In this document: positions 63,362 to 64,000 of the stretch, piece after piece
How positions within the stretch are numbered: the stretch's first letter is position 1
Layout of the letters: each line of letters starts with the position of its first letter
Assembly (NCBI RefSeq): GCF_014284305.1
Contig: NZ_JACOFW010000006.1
Coordinates: 186,001 to 250,000, forward strand
DNA from: Affinundibacterium seohonense
Lineage (GTDB): Bacteria > Pseudomonadota > Gammaproteobacteria > Burkholderiales > Burkholderiaceae_D
Direction: 5' to 3'
Length of the DNA: 64,000 nucleotides
Made by a program: the position numbers and the translations under genes
Notes under the pieces: generated by a model
Databases searched by the model: none
What the model was told of the DNA's origin: nothing
Seen by the model: the letters and a program-made list of their open reading frames with translations, nothing else

Positions 63362-64000
63362 TTATAAAGATTCTTTGATAATTCGTCCACCAGTTTTTTG
63401 AATCGGTCTAGCATTGTTTGGATACAGGCGCGCAAAGATTGCTGACTGCTCCGCTGATATTTGCACAGGCTCTTTCAACACGAACCACAACACCCCCTCG
63501 CTGCACGGAGGCGTGGTCAGTGAGCCCATGTAAGTATAGTAATCATGACGTTTCGGTAGTAGCTGAATGATATCTAAGTTCTTTAGCGCCTTTACCGTTT
63601 CATTTTTTTCTAACGGTAGATTATTCCAAATTGCCTGGACTATTGAGTGAGGTTCACCAATCTCCAACAATATAGCAAGTACAGCCAATTTACCCTCACG
63701 ATCCTTATGTACGAGATGCGCTACCATCTCAAAGCCTTTGCCGTTAATACGCTCCTCTGATGGGCGATGAAAGTGCAACTGACTTAACTCGAAATTTTTA
63801 CCTGACACATTAAGATAATTTCCAGAGCCGAAATTGGCCTGTATCGTATGACCGTTATCGATCACTTGAAACTGGCTGGGCTTATAGTCAAAATTAATAG
63901 TATCAAGCTCGACCCGAATGCCATCACGGATATCGATCGGAGATTGACGCTCTCCAAGGTCACATTTGGTATTGGCAGCATTCAGTTTCCCCCAAGCAAG
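63362..64000 (-). CDS. Alpha-carbonic anhydrase, 5'-truncated by the window
   Basis: The frame is open from 63362 to the window edge (at least 212 codons), so the start and signal peptide lie outside. Zinc ligands visible: QLHFHRPSEE (two His) and EMVAHLVH (third His). Other family marks: ERQSPIDIRDG, YYTYMGSLTTPPCSEGVLWFVL. The Cys in TKCDLGERQSP and in PPCSEG are the usual disulfide pair. It hydrates CO2 in the periplasm. Confidence 0.92.
   Translation of the reverse strand, partial: LAWGKLNAANTKCDLGERQSPIDIRDGIRVELDTINFDYKPSQFQVIDNGHTIQANFGSGNYLNVSGKNFELSQLHFHRPSEERINGKGFEMVAHLVHKDREGKLAVLAILLEIGEPHSIVQAIWNNLPLEKNETVKALKNLDIIQLLPKRHDYYTYMGSLTTPPCSEGVLWFVLKEPVQISAEQSAIFARLYPNNARPIQKTGGRIIKESL

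Overview
The window looks like a chromosomal segment of a betaproteobacterium, probably Burkholderiales/Oxalobacteraceae close to Undibacterium or Herminiimonas. That placement rests on gene content and order: gshA-gshB-EIIA-HPr-EI, argS followed by a SPOR protein and dsbA, rdgC, slyX, and many c-di-GMP enzymes. It is inferred from family knowledge; no database was searched. Coding density is high, and most genes lie on the minus strand.

Layout. 1-3.8 kb: a frameshifted IS91-type transposase remnant, a secreted serine hydrolase translationally coupled to an unusual NTF2-like/DJ-1 fusion, and a membrane-anchored AraC-type regulator. 4.1-6.4 kb: an SPFH/GYF protein and a double zinc-ribbon membrane protein, resembling the YdjI/YdjG envelope-stress pair; a long perfect hairpin follows each gene. 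6.4-10.4 kb: an accessory block with hipA-hipB in toxin-first order and an AT-rich OLD-like ATPase/TOPRIM gene. 10.6-18.7 kb: a large bacterial alpha-2-macroglobulin and a TonB-dependent receptor whose reading frame carries a TAA after codon 51. 18.7-25.1 kb: housekeeping genes (BtuF-like protein, SDR, dsbA, SPOR, argS, rdgC) and a tRNA-Val/tRNA-Asp operon with a readable promoter and terminator.

25.2-36 kb: a TPR-GGDEF cyclase, an unrecognised protein, GtrA, SlyX, an M29-like metallo-protein, a Spy/CpxP-like chaperone divergent from an OmpR/EnvZ-type two-component system, a split chromate transporter, a CII-like regulator and a double methylglyoxal-synthase protein. 36-42 kb: c-di-GMP turnover genes (EAL, HD-GYP with a changed HD motif, a degenerate GGDEF) around a CocE-type hydrolase. 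42-54 kb: metabolism and transport (D-cysteine desulfhydrase-like enzyme, orphan periplasmic binding protein, HAAS/DUF1700 protein with a 56-aa membrane partner, GlpD, MHS-family transporter, class IV aminotransferase), two tandem mini-TonB proteins and a chemoreceptor with a CheR-docking tail. 54.3-59.2 kb: gshA-gshB-EIIA(Man)-HPr-EI, with no sugar permease in the window, so probably a regulatory PTS. 59.3-64 kb: ABM monooxygenase, AI-2E/PerM transporter, a sensor diguanylate cyclase, a DUF2520 Rossmann protein and a truncated alpha-carbonic anhydrase.

No CRISPR array, rRNA, intact insertion sequence or prophage was seen. The best candidates for something under-described are the SPFH/zinc-ribbon pair with its hairpins, the OLD-like gene beside hipA-hipB, the double MGS protein, the NTF2/DJ-1 fusion, and the altered HD-GYP and TonB-receptor genes.
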